A stretch of DNA of 64,000 nt from Neobacillus sp. YX16 (GCF_030123505.1 NZ_CP126115.1:2866001-2930000), one strand, 5' to 3'. Positions 54,072 through 62,128 are shown, counted from the first letter of the stretch. The notes: generated by a model from the sequence alone, not told the origin. Numbers and translations are program-made.

Positions 54072-54854
54072 TTACAGTACACCAACATTCTAGTAGTTTT
54101 GAAAAATACATACAAATTATTACACTATTGGTTAGATTAGTCAATTACTTAAAAGAACCACCGGATGTTATTTTTATATAGTTTGCTTAATAAGAAGGCA
54201 GGCGGCCCTGCAACCACCATTTGCTACCCATGCTGTCGTGTTAAAATTTACTGACGGTACTTTTCTAGACATCTATTCTCAATAACCAATAAAACATCAA
54301 CAAACTAGCTGGAAGGTTAATAGTTTGAAAACCATAGTGTGCGTTAACCCAAAAAGGATAAACGCTCTTTTTTCTGAAATCTATTATCGACAAACATTCT
54401 GCTCTTAATCGAAGGGACAGAATGAACATATTCATATCATTGTTCGAACGCCATTAGGATGGAATATAAAATAGATCAATTGATTACAAAAAGGAAAAGA
54501 AAAAGAAGCACTTTCACTTAAAAGGCGGAGAGTTTAAAGGCATCACCTTTTTTATTTGATCATTATTTGAGGGAAATCTTTTAATATTGGTATATAGTTC
54601 TCAAGATTCCCTTGATTTTTAGAGTAAGAGAATGGAATAGCCACACTAACATGATTCTAAAATTCTAATGGTTAGTAGAAAAGCAGGATTTATACCCTTA
54701 TTTGTAGAAATATGTACTTTGAGGGTAAATTGAGATAAAATGTTGTGCTGAAAACGGTTTTCAATTGTAGATGTATACTTAGTTCAATAAGATGAATGAT
54801 ATAATCGATTCTGTGCTTATCAACTTATAATCCATTGATTCAGGAGTAAAAACT
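54072..54854. other. Long intergenic region without a convincing gene
   Basis: 783 bases of mostly AT-rich DNA. A short coding-like stretch, KAGGPATTICYPCCRVKIY, can be read at about 54197 but has no start or ribosome site. TTTTTTATTT runs at 54546 follow a weak stem. Nothing else could be supported. Confidence 0.4.
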
Positions 54855-55346
54855 TTGAAAAATCTATCGATTAATCAGAAAAAATGGTGGTTATCTGCTC
54901 ATATTTTATTTTCTGCAATCTGGTTAGGAGTTACTGTAACCTTTTTAATCCTGTCTATTAGTGTTTTAATGACTAATGATAGTCAGGTAATAAAAGCCTA
55001 CTATACTAGTATGCTTCAAATGGAACAAACTGCGGGTAGAGCGTCACTTATTGGAACGGTTATTACCGGTCTTATTCTTTCTCTCTTTACAAAATGGGGG
55101 TTATTTAAATTTTATTGGATAATTACAAAAGAAATCCTGACATTCATTTGTATGGTTTTAGGATTTATCTGTATTTATTATTGGACTATAAATGGTATTC
55201 ATCTTTCAGAACAATCTATCAGTGATCAATTCATTGCAAATCATTATCAACTCATGGTTTGGATTATAATACAAGTAATTCTATTGGCAATACTTTTTAT
55301 TATATCTGTATTCAAACCTTGGGGGAAAAGAATGAAAAGACAATGA
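54855..55346 (+). CDS. Four-helix membrane protein (DUF2269-like)
   Basis: 163 residues with four membrane helices (about 13-35, 60-80, 88-112 and 133-155). The first helix contains SAHILFSAIWLGV with a conserved His, and the second begins with GRASLIGTVITGL. These resemble DUF2269-type proteins, whose function is unknown. TTG start at 54855, with CAGGAG eight bases upstream; no ATG is available. A weak terminator (GGCTGCC / GGTGGCC then TTTTTCTT) follows at 55370. Confidence 0.6.
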   Translation: MKNLSINQKKWWLSAHILFSAIWLGVTVTFLILSISVLMTNDSQVIKAYYTSMLQMEQTAGRASLIGTVITGLILSLFTKWGLFKFYWIITKEILTFICMVLGFICIYYWTINGIHLSEQSISDQFIANHYQLMVWIIIQVILLAILFIISVFKPWGKRMKRQ

Positions 55347-55571
55347 GAAAAGTGGAAAATATCAAGAACTGGCTGCCAAAACGGTGGCCTTTTTCTTCTT
55401 CAAGTAACGGACAGGGACAGAAATAAAAAGAGGTGGCTGGAGTGAAGAAAAAAAGATTCGTTATACTAATACTGTTGTAAATTTTCACCCCATTCAACAA
55501 AAGTCAGGAAAATATCGACTTCCTTGGTATGTTAATGATAAAGCTAATGCAGACAGAAGTGTCATCATAGG

Positions 55572-56384
55572 GTGAGTAAGATAATTCTATATTCGAGGAT
55601 GTGTGATAACGTGAAAGCAAAAGCGAAATATAATACCTGGATACGAATTTACAAACTACTTATTTTTTGGGTTATTTCACTAACTCTTCTCTTGGTAACC
55701 GTATTACCTGTTCATTTATTTCTTCGAGTCTTTTCAGGAATTATAGCGTTGCCTTTTATTTATATATCATTTATTCTATCTTATTCTATTTACCAATTCG
55801 CAGCCATCGGGGGGAACTATCAGTCTAAAATACATGATTTACTTGTAGCCAAGGTGAATGGGGATGGGGATGGCAAAGGAAGAATACTTGATATCGGAAC
55901 TGGAAGTGGATCACTCATTATTAAATTGGCAAAGACCTTGCCTAAGTCCATTTTGACTGGAATTGATTATTGGGGTGAGAATTGGGAATATTCAAAAGCT
56001 CAATGCCAACAAAATGCTAAAATAGAAGGGGTCTCTGATCGGATTATTTTTCTGAAAGCTAATGCTGCAGAACTTCCGTTTAAAGATGATGAATTTGCTA
56101 TCATTGTAAGTTGTCTAACATTCCATGAAGTAAAGACTAGAAAAAATAAAACAGAGGTAATAAAAGAGGCATTAAGGGTGTTAAAACCTGGTGGTGAATT
56201 TGTCTTCTTAGATTTGTTTATGGATAGAAAAATATTTGGAGATGAAAAAGAGCTCTTAAATGACTTAAAGAAGCATGTTGCAACTGTGAAAAACTACAAA
56301 CTTGCTGAGGAAATGAAATTCCCCAAGCTCCTATTGAACAAAAAAGTACTAGGAAATGCAACGATTTTGAGTGGAAGGAAATAA
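55572..56384 (+). CDS. Membrane-anchored class I SAM-dependent methyltransferase
   Basis: About 270 residues. Two membrane helices (about 28-48 and 52-75) precede a methyltransferase domain with SAM loop ILDIGTGSGSLIIKLA (about residue 105), GIDYWGENWEYS (motif post I) and LPFKDDEFAIIVSCLTFHEV, then EALRVLKPGGEFVFLD. The substrate is probably membrane-bound, for example a lipid or quinone. The start is uncertain: GTG 55572 gives the full frame, but GTG 55611 with GAGG at 55595 is also likely; the two differ by 13 residues and both keep the membrane helices. Confidence 0.85.
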   Translation: MSKIILYSRMCDNVKAKAKYNTWIRIYKLLIFWVISLTLLLVTVLPVHLFLRVFSGIIALPFIYISFILSYSIYQFAAIGGNYQSKIHDLLVAKVNGDGDGKGRILDIGTGSGSLIIKLAKTLPKSILTGIDYWGENWEYSKAQCQQNAKIEGVSDRIIFLKANAAELPFKDDEFAIIVSCLTFHEVKTRKNKTEVIKEALRVLKPGGEFVFLDLFMDRKIFGDEKELLNDLKKHVATVKNYKLAEEMKFPKLLLNKKVLGNATILSGRK

Positions 56385-56440
56385 GAGTATATTTTATTAA
56401 TTATTTCTCAGTACGAAAGTTATTTTTTTGCCGTTTATTT

Positions 56441-56533
56441 TTAAACCGAAATATAGAATTTTTTTTCAGTCATTACAACGGGAACGGCTATTACAGCGTC
56501 CCAAAAATTAGTATGTAATGTAGGAAAATCCAT
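56441..56533 (-). pseudogene. Truncated copy of the small membrane protein encoded at 22153
   Basis: The reverse strand from 56533 reads MDFPTLHTNFWDAVIAVPVV before turning into unrelated sequence (MTEKKFYISV) and a stop. The 22153 protein starts VDFPTIHTSFWDAVIAVPLV. The copy thus ends after the first helix begins. Confidence 0.65.
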
Positions 56534-56577
56534 TATTTCATCACTTTAAATTAATCATTACTGATAATATTTTTGTA

Positions 56578-57090
56578 CTATTTATATATCTCATTTTCTA
56601 AAATAACTACATTTTCATTGAAAGTGGTACGACCGACTTGTTTGGTATTTTCAACTAACCGAAATATATTATCACAGCATTGTTTAGCACCAATCACTAA
56701 TAAGGGTACACCTATAAAGTCCAATCCCAATCCTCTTGAGAAAAAACCACCTAATGACATAGCAATTGGGACAGTAGGGGATGTATTGGAGAAAACGATT
56801 TTTTCTTCAAAATGATATTTTCCTTGTAGAAGTAAAGTTAATTCTTTTAATGCAGGTACAACAAATTTGTTCCTTTTCCGTCCTATGGAATAAACTGAGT
56901 TTCCTTCTTCATCTGTTCCGTGAAAAATAATTTTTCCAAAATCCGATTTCGTTAATAGGTTAAAATAGTTTACCTGTAATATTTCTTCCGTGGTTAGTTT
57001 CCGTTCTGATTGAGGAAGTTGTTTTAAATGATAGGCGGCAGCCAAGGCCGTGGAATGTGTCCCTGCATAATCATTATAAATATAAATCAT
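56578..57090 (-). CDS. DUF3189 family protein
   Basis: 170 residues. The start MIYIYNDYAGTHSTALAAAY, the DFGKIIFHGTDEEGNSVYSI segment, and a C-terminal GLDFIGVPLLVIGAKQCCDN are the conserved blocks of the DUF3189 family found in spore-forming Firmicutes. The ATG at 57090 with AAAGGATG upstream is preferred over the GTG/ATG at 57099. Function unknown; the GAGTHS-like loop looks like a nucleotide-binding P-loop variant, which is inference. Confidence 0.75.
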   Translation of the reverse strand: MIYIYNDYAGTHSTALAAAYHLKQLPQSERKLTTEEILQVNYFNLLTKSDFGKIIFHGTDEEGNSVYSIGRKRNKFVVPALKELTLLLQGKYHFEEKIVFSNTSPTVPIAMSLGGFFSRGLGLDFIGVPLLVIGAKQCCDNIFRLVENTKQVGRTTFNENVVILENEIYK

Positions 57091-57306
57091 AGTAATCATC
57101 CTTTATCGTCAATGTCCTATTAATATGGGCATTTTTTCAATTTTAGATTCGAACATAAGGAAAAAGGACAATCATTTGGGGGGACGAGACGTTAAGACTC
57201 AAAAAAACAGCATTCTAAGGTGAAAAGATAAAGCAGGTAACAAAAAAATCGCCATTTCATCTTAAAGAAAAGATGCAGGTCATTGAAAGAAGGAGTTTGG
57301 TAAAAA

Positions 57307-57440
57307 ATGGTTAATATCCAATTAAGTATAATAAGCCAATCTTTACACGTCAAGGATTCGGCGTTCATCATTATTATAATAATGGGTCAACAGGTGCAAT
57401 ATGGCCAGGCGGCCTGATACGGGGAATCCAGGGTGCTTAA
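57307..57440 (+). pseudogene. Possible frameshifted small spore-type gene
   Basis: ATG 57307 with AAGGAG at 57290 reads MVNI. One frame over the sequence runs PIKYNKPIFTRQGFGVHHYY, then NNGSTGAIWPGGLIRGIQGA, and stops at 57438. A single missing base at about 57318 would join them into a 44-residue Gly/Tyr-containing protein. It is near YjcZ-type genes, so a spore-coat role is plausible. The family is not recognised. Confidence 0.35.
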
Positions 57441-57538
57441 TTTATTTATCATCAGCACTTGTCCCATTCAGTTTAATTCTGTGTGCATAAGTTAATATTA
57501 AGCCCGCCAAGCCAATATATCTACCTACCTCAGAAGAG

Positions 57539-57570
57539 GCGTTTGCATTATTTTGCAGACGCTTTTTTAT
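57539..57570 (+). terminator. Terminator before the YjcZ gene
   Basis: GCGTTTGCA / TGCAGACGC with ATTATTT-type loop and TTTTTTATTTT. Confidence 0.7.
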
Positions 57571-57674
57571 TTTTAGAAATTGTTTTGTCCTAAACATGAT
57601 GTATGTCCAATCAACCCTTATCTTAAAAAATATACATAAGGAGAAATAGCTTTTGTCCGATTGGTGGTGAAAAT

Positions 57675-57809
57675 ATGGGTTGGTTCGGCGGATACGGTGG
57701 ATATAACGGCGGTTATGGATACGGCTGTGGCTATGGCGGCAGCAGCTTTGTATTAATCGTTGTATTGTTCATTCTTCTGATTATTGTAGGAGCTACAACT
57801 TTGCACTAA
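57675..57809 (+). CDS. YjcZ-family sporulation mini-protein
   Basis: 44 residues: a glycine/tyrosine-rich N-terminal half (GWFGGYGGYNGGYGYGCGYG) and one hydrophobic helix SSFVLIVVLFILLIIVGATT. This is the classical YjcZ/YczN family layout of spore-former-specific proteins. GGTGG lies shortly before the ATG. The following gene (Arg/Phe-rich, 57891) starts 81 bases later and may be co-transcribed. Confidence 0.85.
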   Translation: MGWFGGYGGYNGGYGYGCGYGGSSFVLIVVLFILLIIVGATTLH

Positions 57810-57890
57810 ATTGTATGGAACAAAGGGCAGATTAAGTTATTCTGTCCCTTTGTCACATAGACTTCTGAAATGAATGGAGGATGATTATAC

Positions 57891-58037
57891 ATGGGTTTTT
57901 TTCGTGATGATTTTAGAAGAGATCGATTTTTTCGTGACGATTTTAGAAGAAGACGATTATTCCCCTTTGAATTCTTATTTTTCCCCTTTTCCCCCTTTGA
58001 ATTCAAAAGAGAAAGAAGAAGAAGACGCAGATTCTAA
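57891..58037 (+). CDS. Arg/Phe-rich small protein
   Basis: 48 residues built from a repeated MGFFRDDFRRDR-FFRDDFRRRR unit, a hydrophobic, Phe/Pro-rich middle (LFPFEFLFFPFSPFEF) and an Arg-rich end (KRERRRRRRF). AATGGAGG lies ten bases upstream of the ATG. At least 15 of the 48 residues are arginine. It follows a YjcZ gene, so a spore or coat structural role is possible. Not recognised as a named family. The low-complexity repeat warns that it could be a fortuitous frame, but the ribosome site and position argue for a gene. Confidence 0.55.
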   Translation: MGFFRDDFRRDRFFRDDFRRRRLFPFEFLFFPFSPFEFKRERRRRRRF

Positions 58038-58238
58038 TTAACAAATGATTAAAAAATATTTCCATGGGCCTGCGGGCCTTCTTTGCTTAAATAGAATCGA
58101 TCACATACATATTACGAAGAAATGATAGAAATGCTTGTAGGCTTGTCAGAATCGAAGGAATTAAAAGATTATATAGTCGTAATAGCGTTTAAGTACATTT
58201 CTTAACAAACTTATTAATAAGCCTTTCCCTAAAATAAC

Positions 58239-58274
58239 AAACGCATCAAATTAATTGACTTGATGCGTTTTTAA
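58239..58274 (+). terminator. Rho-independent terminator
   Basis: AAACGCATCAA / TTGATGCGTTT with a ten-base loop, followed by TTAA. It closes the small spore-type gene group. Confidence 0.75.
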
Positions 58275-58577
58275 CTGAATAGTCGCCTGTTTTTTTTGCG
58301 AAGTCGAGACCGTTCTAATTACTAATCATCATTTAGTTCACCTTAACATGTAAATCAGTCCACGAAATTGAGTGAGTTCTTGCTCATCAAACCCTACACA
58401 AATTATTTTAAAATATATAGCTCTTCTTGAGAATAATCACGTGTCTGGCTAATGTCTAAGTTTTCAAATTTGATAAAAGCCCCTTTGAATTCGTATAAAG
58501 GGTTCACTTTAGAGGTGCATGACCTCGTTTTACCTAAGCAAATGTCAGAGAAATTGGCAACAAAAAAACATAGAAAA

Positions 58578-58612
58578 GAGTGCTCATTTGAATAAAAATG
58601 GCACTCTTTTTT
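58578..58612 (+). terminator. Terminator-like hairpin ahead of the tandem array
   Basis: AAGAGTGC / GCACTCTT with a 17-base loop, then TTTTTTAC. Confidence 0.6.
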
Positions 58613-58659
58613 TACTTTGGCTGTTTGGTAAACTTTGTGTTAGTTATTCCGCTTTAGTG

Positions 58660-59075
58660 ATTGAGGACAGTTTTACCGACTTCAAGGCGGTTTTTGTCCT
58701 CAAGAACAGTCATTAAGGACAGTTTTATCGATTTCATGGCAAGTTTTGTCCTCAAGAGCAGTCATTGAGGACAGTTTTACCGTTTTCATGGAAAGTTTTG
58801 TCTTCAAGAGCAGTCATTAAGGACAGTATTATCGATTTCATGGAAAGTTTTGTCCTCAAGAGCAGTCATTGAGGACAGTTTTACCGATTTCAAGGCGGGT
58901 TTTGTCCTCAAGAGCAGTCATTAAGGACAGTATTATCGATTTCATGGAAAGTTTTGTCCTCAAGAGCAGTCATTGAGGACAGTTTTACCGATTTCAAGGC
59001 GGGTTTTGTCCTCAAGAGCAGTCATTAAGGACAGTTTTATCGATTTCATGGCAAGTTTTGTCCTCAAGAGCGAGT
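58660..59075. repeat. Tandem array of eight 52-bp units
   Basis: Units begin at 58660, 58712, 58764, 58816, 58868, 58920, 58972 and 59024, with exactly 52 bases each. Types alternate strictly: odd units start ATTGAGGACA, even units ATTAAGGACA. Each contains TGTCCTCAA (TGTCTTCAA in unit 3), which pairs with its own TTGAGGACA or TTAAGGACA. Units 4-5 and 6-7 are identical 104-bp blocks. The period is not a multiple of three and stops occur, so it is non-coding. There are no unique spacers, so it is not CRISPR. Confidence 0.92.
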
Positions 59076-59223
59076 AAATTGACACTCGTTTTGGTAATAG
59101 AAATAACATATAATTTGTCACCAATTTTTCTTGTACAATAAGTATTGTCATTTGATATTGAACTTATTTTTTTATACTGTCAATTCTTCTTTCAATCAAC
59201 CTAAACCCTTGATACGATAACAA

Positions 59224-59253
59224 AAATGGCATACGCCAATTCGTATGCCATTT
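59224..59253. repeat. Perfect 12-bp palindromic hairpin
   Basis: AAATGGCATACG / CGTATGCCATTT around CCAATT. A degraded relative lies at 37436-37460. Confidence 0.6.
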
Positions 59254-59316
59254 CGTGCACCCTTTAAGTGAACCCTTTAGAATTCGTAATAAGGGCTTTT
59301 TTGACGAAAATTTTTA

Positions 59317-59400
59317 TTGACATGTGAAGCTAATCGGTAATACTATATACTAGTAGTCAGTAATACTAAATATCTGTAACACAAAATACCTGTGTTACAG
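59317..59400 (+). promoter_or_regulatory. PadR operon promoter and operator
   Basis: TTGACA (59317-59322), an 18-base spacer and TACTAT (59341-59346) form a good sigma-A promoter. Downstream, CTGTAACAC and GTGTTACAG (59374-59382 and 59392-59400) are a perfect inverted repeat, likely PadR operator. AGTAATACTAAATATC at 59359 recurs as AGTAATACAGAATATC at 60294, before the ABC genes. Confidence 0.6.
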
Positions 59401-59442
59401 AGTACTGAAAAAATATAAGTAAAATATAAATGGAGGGAAAGA

Positions 59443-59784
59443 ATGGAAAACATCACGGAAATGCTGAAAGGGGTGCTTGAAGGTTGTGTGCTTGAAATCA
59501 TCAGCCGCGGCGAAACTTACGGCTATGAAATCACGCAACAGCTGCGAGAACTTGGCTTCACTGATGTGGTTGAAGGCACAGTTTATACGATTACCATGCG
59601 TCTTGAGAAAAACAATCTGGTGGACATCGAGAAAAAGCCATCCACAATGGGACCGCCGAGAAAATTTTACACACTCAACGCAGCAGGTCAAGAGCAGCTT
59701 GAAATTTTTTGGAAAAAATGGGATTTCATCTCAAGTAAAATTAACGAACTTAAGACTAAAATAAAATTAAAAGGAGAGAAGTAA
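59443..59784 (+). CDS. PadR-family transcriptional regulator
   Basis: 113 residues. The PadR winged helix starts [20 protein letters not shown], continues with [13 protein letters not shown] and [18 protein letters not shown], and ends with [18 protein letters not shown] and a short dimerisation helix. GGAGGG precedes the ATG. A perfect palindrome lies between the promoter and the gene, so autorepression is likely. The next gene starts one base after the stop, and the drug-type ABC exporter further on is probably controlled too. Confidence 0.92.
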   Translation: MENITEMLKGVLEGCVLEIISRGETYGYEITQQLRELGFTDVVEGTVYTITMRLEKNNLVDIEKKPSTMGPPRKFYTLNAAGQEQLEIFWKKWDFISSKINELKTKIKLKGEK

Positions 59785-59785
59785 A

Positions 59786-60127
59786 ATGAATATTTTTGAA
59801 AAAATCATCGGAAGTCTAGATGACAAGCGGGAATGGAGGGAGATGGAGGCACGTGCAAAGGCACTTCCAAGTGAGTACCGCAACGCTTACAAAGCTATCC
59901 AAAAATATATGTGGACTGCTGGTGGTGGTCCCACAGACTGGAAGGACAGCAGCCGTATCTTTGTCGGCATTCTCGAGCTATTTGAGGAAGGAGCAGCGGA
60001 AGGCAAGAAAGTCATTGACCTTACGGGCGAGGACGTGGCTGCTTTCTGCGATGACTTGGTGAAGGATGAGCAAACTTGGAAGGACAAATATCGCAAGAAG
60101 TTAAACGATACGATTGGTCGTGGCTAA
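59786..60127 (+). CDS. DUF1048 family protein
   Basis: 113 residues, all-helical. The sequence [40 protein letters not shown] and [20 protein letters not shown] match DUF1048, a small protein nearly always encoded beside PadR regulators in Firmicutes. It starts one base after the PadR stop with AAGGAGAG as ribosome site, showing co-expression. It may help the regulator sense its signal; the mechanism is unknown. Confidence 0.88.
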   Translation: MNIFEKIIGSLDDKREWREMEARAKALPSEYRNAYKAIQKYMWTAGGGPTDWKDSSRIFVGILELFEEGAAEGKKVIDLTGEDVAAFCDDLVKDEQTWKDKYRKKLNDTIGRG

Positions 60128-60230
60128 AGGTGAATTCCAAGCGGAGTATCGCCTAACATCGACACTAACCACGTAAACCGTCACTATCATGAAGGCGTTT
60201 GGAAAAAAGTAAATTCAATAGATAATTCCG

Positions 60231-60281
60231 ACTGAATAGCTGGTTACAAATGTATCACCTTCACTATTCAGTTATATTTTT
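60231..60281 (+). terminator. Terminator after the DUF1048 gene
   Basis: ACTGAATAG / CTATTCAGT with a 24-base loop and TATATTTTT. Confidence 0.65.
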
Positions 60282-60384
60282 ACCCCGGTAGTAAGTAATA
60301 CAGAATATCAGTCAGACAGACTAGTGAGGTACAGTATAGCTAATTTAGCGCTCTTGCTGCGCTTATTATAAGGAGGAAAAAAGT

Positions 60385-61146
60385 ATGAACAATGCAGCGA
60401 TTTCTGTAAAAGGGTTAAAAAAATCCTTTAAAGACAAGGAAGTCTTAATGGGGGTGGATTTTGAGGTGTGCCGTGGCGAAATTTTCGCACTTCTTGGTTC
60501 AAATGGAGCGGGCAAGACGACGACGGTTAATATTCTCTCGACACTGATGAAAGCCGATCGCGGTGAAGTAGGTATTTGTGGCTTTGACGTTAAGCGCCAA
60601 CCGGATCATGTTCGCCAGTGCATCAGCCTGACAGGGCAATTCTCAGCTCTGGACGGCATGCTCACCGGACGGGAAAACCTGGTGATGATCGCCAAGTTGC
60701 GGGGAGTTTCCAATCCCACTCAAGTCGCCGACAATCTGCTTACAAGGTTTAGCTTGTCCGATGCTGCCAACCGCCGGGCTGACAAATATTCCGGCGGGAT
60801 GAAGCGCCGGCTTGACATCGCTATGAGCCTGATCGGGACGCCAGCAGTCATTTTTCTCGACGAACCGACGACAGGGCTTGACCCCGAAGCGCGGATTGAA
60901 GTCTGGGATACTGTCAAGGAGCTTGCCGGCGGCGGCACGACCATATTGCTGACGACCCAGTACCTGGAGGAAGCCGAACAACTGGCGGATCGTATTGCCA
61001 TCCTGCATGACGGAAAAATCATCACGACTGGTACTCTGACCGAACTTAAAGAGATGTTTCCTCCAGCGAAAGTGGAATACATTGAGAAGCAGCCGACATT
61101 GGAGGAAATTTTCCTCGCGATCATTGGTAAAAAGGAGGAGATGTAA
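60385..61146 (+). CDS. ABC transporter ATP-binding protein (DrrA-like drug exporter)
   Basis: 253 residues. Walker A GSNGAGKTTT (about residue 38), signature YSGGMKRRLDIAMSL, Walker B VIFLDEPTTGLD, H-loop LLTTQY with Gln in place of the usual His-containing pattern THD, then YLEEAEQLADRIAILHDGKI. This is the daunorubicin-resistance DrrA branch. The G+C content is clearly above that of the window. GGAGG precedes the ATG; the permease starts directly after the stop. It should be controlled by the PadR regulator because of the repeated upstream motif. Confidence 0.92.
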   Translation: MNNAAISVKGLKKSFKDKEVLMGVDFEVCRGEIFALLGSNGAGKTTTVNILSTLMKADRGEVGICGFDVKRQPDHVRQCISLTGQFSALDGMLTGRENLVMIAKLRGVSNPTQVADNLLTRFSLSDAANRRADKYSGGMKRRLDIAMSLIGTPAVIFLDEPTTGLDPEARIEVWDTVKELAGGGTTILLTTQYLEEAEQLADRIAILHDGKIITTGTLTELKEMFPPAKVEYIEKQPTLEEIFLAIIGKKEEM

Positions 61147-61896
61147 ATGAAAAGCAAAACAGGGGTATTACTGGGGCGGTTAATGCGCAACATCTTGCGC
61201 AGCCCGGATACGATTATCACGGTGGCAATTACACCGATTATGATGATGCTGCTGTTTGTGTACGTATTTGGCGGTGCCATAGAGACAGGCACGGACAACT
61301 ACGTCAATTATTTATTGCCGGGAATCTTGCTGATGGCTATCGCATCCGGCGTTGCTTACACTTCTGTAAGACTGTTTACGGATGTAAAGAGCGGACTGAT
61401 GGCGCGTTTCATTACCATGCCCATTAAGCGCTCGTCGGTATTGTGGGCTCACGTGTTGACCTCGTTTGTTTCCAATGCACTTACTATTGTGGTGGTTATC
61501 CTCGTCGCGCTCTTGATGGGCTTTCGTTCCAGCGCTGATATCCTGGATTGGCTGGCCGTAATTGGGATCCTCGCGATGTTTACGCTGGCGCTGACATGGC
61601 TGGCTATCATTCCCGGACTGACAGCGGGGTCTATGGAAGGGGCGACTGCCTACTCGTACCCGCTGATTTTCCTGCCGTTTATCAGTTCGGCCTTTGTTCC
61701 CACAGAAACCATGCCTAAAATTGTCCGTGCGTTCGCTGAGAACCAGCCCGTGACTTCAATCGTGAATGCGATTCGTGCCCTCTTGTATGAAGGAACTGTT
61801 GGCAACGATATCTGGATCGCGCTTGCCTGGTGCGTCGGAATCATGGTCATCGCTTACTTCTTCGCCGGTAAAGCATTCAAACGCCAGTTAGGGTAA
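61147..61896 (+). CDS. ABC-2 type transporter permease (DrrB-like)
   Basis: 249 residues with six membrane helices. It starts with a cytoplasmic helix and LMRNILRSPDTIITVAITPI, then YVNYLLPGILLMAIASGVAY, and later LIFLPFISSAFVPTETMP, a conserved ABC-2 segment, followed by FAENQPVTSIVNAIRALL. Partner of the DrrA-type ATPase directly upstream (no spacer). Likely exports hydrophobic drugs or a lipid. G+C-rich codon use like its partner. Confidence 0.92.
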   Translation: MKSKTGVLLGRLMRNILRSPDTIITVAITPIMMMLLFVYVFGGAIETGTDNYVNYLLPGILLMAIASGVAYTSVRLFTDVKSGLMARFITMPIKRSSVLWAHVLTSFVSNALTIVVVILVALLMGFRSSADILDWLAVIGILAMFTLALTWLAIIPGLTAGSMEGATAYSYPLIFLPFISSAFVPTETMPKIVRAFAENQPVTSIVNAIRALLYEGTVGNDIWIALAWCVGIMVIAYFFAGKAFKRQLG

Positions 61897-61943
61897 TTAC
61901 ACCATTAGGGGATTAGCTATACAATATTCAGCCGCAGCGAAGA

Positions 61944-62105
61944 ATGAAACAATTCCTCCTTAACGGGTATTTAGTGGGAATTATTGCCCTAATACTGTTT
62001 CTTGTAATCCATTTTATTATTGTGCTAACGAAGCAGTATAGTGGAATAAGATATTATCATGGAATTTTGAACCTAGAAAGGGGAATTTTCAGTATATATA
62101 AGTAA
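61944..62105 (+). CDS. Small membrane protein, 53 residues
   Basis: Product MKQFLLNGYLVGIIALILFL continues with VIHFIIVLTKQYSG, one membrane helix and a polar tail. The ribosome site is weak (GCAGCGAAG), so translation is uncertain. Unknown family. Confidence 0.35.
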   Translation: MKQFLLNGYLVGIIALILFLVIHFIIVLTKQYSGIRYYHGILNLERGIFSIYK

Positions 62106-62128
62106 AATCAAAAAATGGAGTGGAATTT

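Larger units (their letters stand above)
58475..59300. mobile_element. Gene-free element bounded by 36-bp inverted repeats (MITE-like)
   Basis: The left end (58475-58511) starts AAAAGCCCCTTTGAATTCG and ends AAAGGGTTCACTTTA; the right end (59265-59300) starts TAAGTGAACCCTTTAGAATT and ends AAGGGCTTTT, its imperfect reverse complement. Inside lie a terminator hairpin (58578), the eight-unit 52-bp array (58660-59075), the palindrome ACAATAAGTATTGT (59135) and a perfect 12-bp palindrome (59224-59253). No gene is present. Whether it moves as a unit is inference. Confidence 0.4.

Noticed and set aside
55440..55560. Short signal-peptide-like frame (MKKKRFVILILLL)
   Set aside because: Stops after 13 residues and the following DNA gives no consistent frame; at most a decayed mini-gene.
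58660..59075. CRISPR array
   Set aside because: Units are contiguous and nearly identical over all 52 bases; there are no unique spacers and no cas genes nearby.
60643..61298. Reverse-strand frames of 121 and 192 codons
   Set aside because: They mirror the G+C-rich ABC exporter genes in other frames and have no ribosome sites.
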